The notes under the pieces are model-generated. The model saw nothing but the letters and a program-made list of their open reading frames with translations. It searched no databases and was not told where the DNA came from. Shown here one piece after another: positions 61,580 through 64,000 of a stretch of 64,000 bases of DNA. A program made the position numbers and the translations under genes. The stretch comes from Acidimicrobiia bacterium (GTDB lineage Bacteria; Actinomycetota; Acidimicrobiia; Spongiisociales; JAHEDJ01): positions 58,931-122,930 of the forward strand of contig JARGFH010000003.1 of the NCBI GenBank assembly GCA_029210695.1, written 5' to 3'. Position 1 is the stretch's first letter; every line of letters begins with the position of its first letter.

Positions 61580-62404
61580 TCAGTACACCTCCGGCACGAA
61601 CGTTTGATCATCCATCGGCGGCCGCACGTACGAGAATGCGTCATCGCGCGGCGGCAGAACTATCGGTTCGGGAGTCAAGTCGTCAAAGGGGATGCTCGCC
61701 AGAAGGTGGCTGATCGCGTTCAAGCGAGCCCTCCGCTTGTCGTCGGAGTTCACGGCGAACCAGGGCGCCTGTTTGATGTCGGTGTGGGCGAACATCTCGT
61801 CCTTGGCCTTTGAGTACTCGATCCACCGGCGCCGCGACTCGAGATCCATGGGGCTGAGTTTCCAGCGCTTCGTGCGATCCTCGATTCGCGATTGGAAACG
61901 CCGTTCCTGCTCCTCGTCACTGACTGAGAACCAGTATTTCAAGAGAATGATGCCGGACCGCACCAGCATTCGTTCGAATTCCGGACATGAGCGGAGGAAC
62001 TCCCGGTACTCGTCCTCGGTACAGAAACCCATGACACGCTCGACGCCGGCCCGGTTGTACCAGCTTCGGTCGAACAGGACCATCTCGCCTGCGGCCGGGA
62101 GGTGCTGCACGTACCGCTGGAAATACCACTGGGTCTTCTCTCGCTCGGTCGGCTGCGGTAGGGCAACGACTCGCGCCACTCTCGGATTCAAGCGCTCGGT
62201 AATCCGCTTGATGACGCCGCCCTTCCCCGCCGCGTCCCGGCCCTCGAAGATGACAACGACCTTCAGACCTCGATCCTTGATCCACTCCTGAAGCTTGACG
62301 AGTTCGACCTGGAGTCGCTGCAACTCCGCCTCGTAGTACTTCTTCTTGAGCTTGCCGGTTGCTGTGGTCGTCGGCTCGCCGGTTGGTGGGGAGTGGTCGG
62401 TCAT
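61580..62404 (-). CDS. ppk2: Polyphosphate kinase 2 (PPK2 class I)
   Basis: A 274-residue P-loop kinase that uses polyphosphate to phosphorylate nucleoside diphosphates. Walker A EGRDAAGKGG (K61), RWYFQRYV-like QWYFQRYVQHLPAAGEMVLFDRSWYNRAGVERVMGF (Walker B and lid) and the DRTKRWKLSPMDLESRRRW segment are characteristic. ATG 62404 begins the conserved part. It fits with the phosphate and polyphosphate economy suggested by the pst and Na/Pi loci, but is not linked to them. Confidence 0.95.
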   Translation of the reverse strand: MTDHSPPTGEPTTTATGKLKKKYYEAELQRLQVELVKLQEWIKDRGLKVVVIFEGRDAAGKGGVIKRITERLNPRVARVVALPQPTEREKTQWYFQRYVQHLPAAGEMVLFDRSWYNRAGVERVMGFCTEDEYREFLRSCPEFERMLVRSGIILLKYWFSVSDEEQERRFQSRIEDRTKRWKLSPMDLESRRRWIEYSKAKDEMFAHTDIKQAPWFAVNSDDKRRARLNAISHLLASIPFDDLTPEPIVLPPRDDAFSYVRPPMDDQTFVPEVY

Positions 62405-62526
62405 CGATCGCTGCTCCTTGTCTACGTAGGAACAGCCTAGAGGCCGCGCCGGTGACGCCGCTTGGGAAGCAAATGCTTTCATTTGGCTCTATGCAGGTGG
62501 CAATTGGAGGTGTAGAAGGACAATTG

Positions 62527-63861
62527 ATGACACACGAACTTCTCCGTGCCGCGCAGGACCGATTCGCGGCCGCCGTGCCCTTTTCGTCAGAGCTCCATGG
62601 TTGGCGGGGAACCTCAGAGTGGCTGAGCGAGCCGGATCACGTGCTCCAGGTGACCATTCCGATTGTGATGGACGATGGCTTTGTCCATGTGTTCAAGGGG
62701 TATCGGGTATTGGATTCAGCTGCCAGGGGGCCCGCCAAGGGAGGTATCCGCTTTCATCCGGCGGTCGACGAGAGCGACTGCCGGGCGCTGGCGGCGTTGA
62801 TGACCTGGAAGTCGGCGATGGCGGCTATTCCGTTTGGAGGGGCACATGGGGGAGTCCGGTGCGACCCCACCATCCTCTCCGAGGAGGAACGTCGTCGGAT
62901 CACGAGGCGGTATGTCGCCACTCTCGGCGACACGATCGGGCCCTACAAAGACATCCTGGGACCCGATCTCTACACGAGCGAGCAGACGATGGCCTGGGTC
63001 TATGACACCTACTCCGTCCTGCACCCCGGCGAAAACAACCGTGCCGTGGTAACCGGGAAACCAACCGATCTCGGCGGTTCACCGCTGGGAAGCGAGGCGG
63101 CGGCGCACGGTGTTCTGGCCTCCACCCGACGGATCCTCGAGTTTGGATACGTCCCGGGACTCGAGGGACTCGATGGGGCGACAGTCGCTATTCAGGGTTT
63201 CGGAGATGTGGGGGCGGGCGTCGCGCGTCTCTTCGCCGGGGGCGGTGCGTTGATCGTCGGGCTGGCCGACTCGACCGGTGCCATATACCGGGAGCAAGGG
63301 CTCGCCGTCGAGGCAGTTGAACAACACCGAAGGGCGACGGGCCGGTTGGGCGGGTTCCCCGGCGCTCAGGAGCTGAGTCCCGGAGCTTTGCTCGAGTTGC
63401 CGGTTGACATCGCGATCCCGGCCGCGCTCGAGAACCAGATTACGGAACACAACGCTCCGGCCATCCGCGCACGCCTCATCGTGGAGGCGGCCAACTACCC
63501 GACAACACCTGCTGCGGATCGTATTCTCCGGCAACGCGGTGTCCGGGTTCTCCCCGATGTTGTCGCCGCCTCCGGTGGGATAGTTGCCGGATACTTCGAG
63601 TGGGTACAAAACCTCGAGAACCAGGACTGGGACTACCACGAAACACTCACGCGCCTTCGCGATCGTATTGAGAAGGCCACCGACCACATTCTCGTCGAAC
63701 GGGCCCAACTGGCCGAAGGGCTGGGCCGATATCAAGCCGCCTGGCACGGCGCTCAACCGGAGGCGCCGGTCCTCGAAGTGCCGACACTGCGGGTGGCGGC
63801 GTACGTCATCGCCATGCGTCGATGTCGAGCCGCGATCACTCAGCGCGGGGTATGGCCTTGA
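62527..63861 (+). CDS. Glu/Leu/Phe dehydrogenase-family protein lacking catalytic Lys
   Basis: A 444-residue relative of NAD(P)-glutamate dehydrogenase: substrate-binding domain (about 20-190; GPAKGGIRFHP with K71, MTWKSAM with K95) and Rossmann domain (about 200-420; QGFGDVGAGVA). In the catalytic motif GGxKGG the lysine is replaced: residues 104-109 read GGAHGG with H107 (codon CAT at 62845). The catalytic Asp is retained (GPD147). The family needs this Lys for chemistry, so the protein may be inactive, changed in reaction, or regulatory. AGAAGGA sets ATG 62527. A heptamer array begins immediately after the stop. Confidence 0.85.
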   Translation: MTHELLRAAQDRFAAAVPFSSELHGWRGTSEWLSEPDHVLQVTIPIVMDDGFVHVFKGYRVLDSAARGPAKGGIRFHPAVDESDCRALAALMTWKSAMAAIPFGGAHGGVRCDPTILSEEERRRITRRYVATLGDTIGPYKDILGPDLYTSEQTMAWVYDTYSVLHPGENNRAVVTGKPTDLGGSPLGSEAAAHGVLASTRRILEFGYVPGLEGLDGATVAIQGFGDVGAGVARLFAGGGALIVGLADSTGAIYREQGLAVEAVEQHRRATGRLGGFPGAQELSPGALLELPVDIAIPAALENQITEHNAPAIRARLIVEAANYPTTPAADRILRQRGVRVLPDVVAASGGIVAGYFEWVQNLENQDWDYHETLTRLRDRIEKATDHILVERAQLAEGLGRYQAAWHGAQPEAPVLEVPTLRVAAYVIAMRRCRAAITQRGVWP

Positions 63862-63862
63862 G

Positions 63863-63946
63863 AGTCGCGAGTCCCTAGTCGCGAGTCCCTTGTCGCGGGT
63901 CGCGGGTTGGCGGGTGGGCGGTTCTAGGTTCTGAGTTCTAGGTTTT
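63863..63946 (+). repeat. Composite heptamer array, two motif families
   Basis: Twelve contiguous 7-nt units starting 2 nt after a stop codon. The first six are AGTCGCG, AGTCCCT, AGTCGCG, AGTCCCT, TGTCGCG, GGTCGCG. Three intermediate units follow (GGTTGGC, GGGTGGG, CGGTTCT), then AGGTTCT, GAGTTCT, AGGTTTT. It joins the motif seen at 6171/39380 with the motif seen at 3424/44165. The final 54 bp of the window show nothing I can support. Confidence 0.88.
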
Positions 63947-64000
63947 ACCGGCGCCTGGAGACAATCTCACATACACGGACCTCTGCCTACGGCGATGGGC

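Overview
The window is 64 kb of high-GC chromosomal DNA from an actinobacterium. The evidence is a WhiB-family regulator (54473), NucS/EndoMS mismatch endonuclease (49059), an F420-type nitroreductase (48551), a pst-phoU-phoPR operon behind an 11-nt-repeat PHO box, and many lipoproteins with acidic Thr-rich linkers. The mix of a ba3-type oxidase, S1C protease and FetAB suggests Acidimicrobiia or a relative, but that placement is inference. I see no rRNA, tRNA, CRISPR array, prophage or intact insertion sequence.

Layout. 0-9 kb: a respiratory island with cytochrome c, ba3 oxidase subunits IIa/II/I, a cytochrome b / ferredoxin / MvhD-like / cytochrome c fusion protein, a cytochrome c lipoprotein, two Sco-like proteins, a PCu(A)C copper chaperone and an ArsC-like protein. 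9.2-19 kb: phosphate acquisition (pstSCAB, phoU, phoPR) facing a second phoU with a Na/Pi cotransporter. 19-29 kb: two polar-amino-acid ABC transporters around dxs. 29-36 kb: an M20 amidohydrolase, an AbiEi/DUF559-type gene bracketed by near-identical palindromes, a stomatin/NfeD/PadR group and an S1C protease lipoprotein. 36-44 kb: an ABC-2 exporter with an in-frame amber codon, thioredoxin, CoA-binding protein, a small zinc ribbon, nhaA, and a chimeric sialidase-like/helicase pseudogene. 44-54 kb: MacB/FtsX-type exporter, Xre/DUF2975 pair, nucS, trmL, an M20 dipeptidase, an MFS transporter and FetAB. 54-64 kb: WhiB, acyl-CoA dehydrogenase with its TetR regulator, a NarL-type regulator, tryptophanase, a CapA-like protein, PPK2 and a glutamate-dehydrogenase paralogue whose catalytic lysine is replaced by histidine.

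How the parts fit. In the first island, cytoplasmic Fe-S clusters, two b hemes and an external c heme sit on one polypeptide next to a terminal oxidase and its copper-assembly factors; topology suggests a transmembrane electron wire. Phosphate genes form one translationally coupled operon. The intergenic spaces are unusually rich in repeats: (i) degenerate 7-bp-period tandem arrays at seven or more gene ends, (ii) four copies of a 48-bp palindromic element, two of them flanking the DUF559-type gene, (iii) two double-hairpin elements, and (iv) a pair of 47-bp palindromes at 60-bp spacing. These repeats and the cytochrome b-FeS-cytochrome c fusion are the most promising leads.
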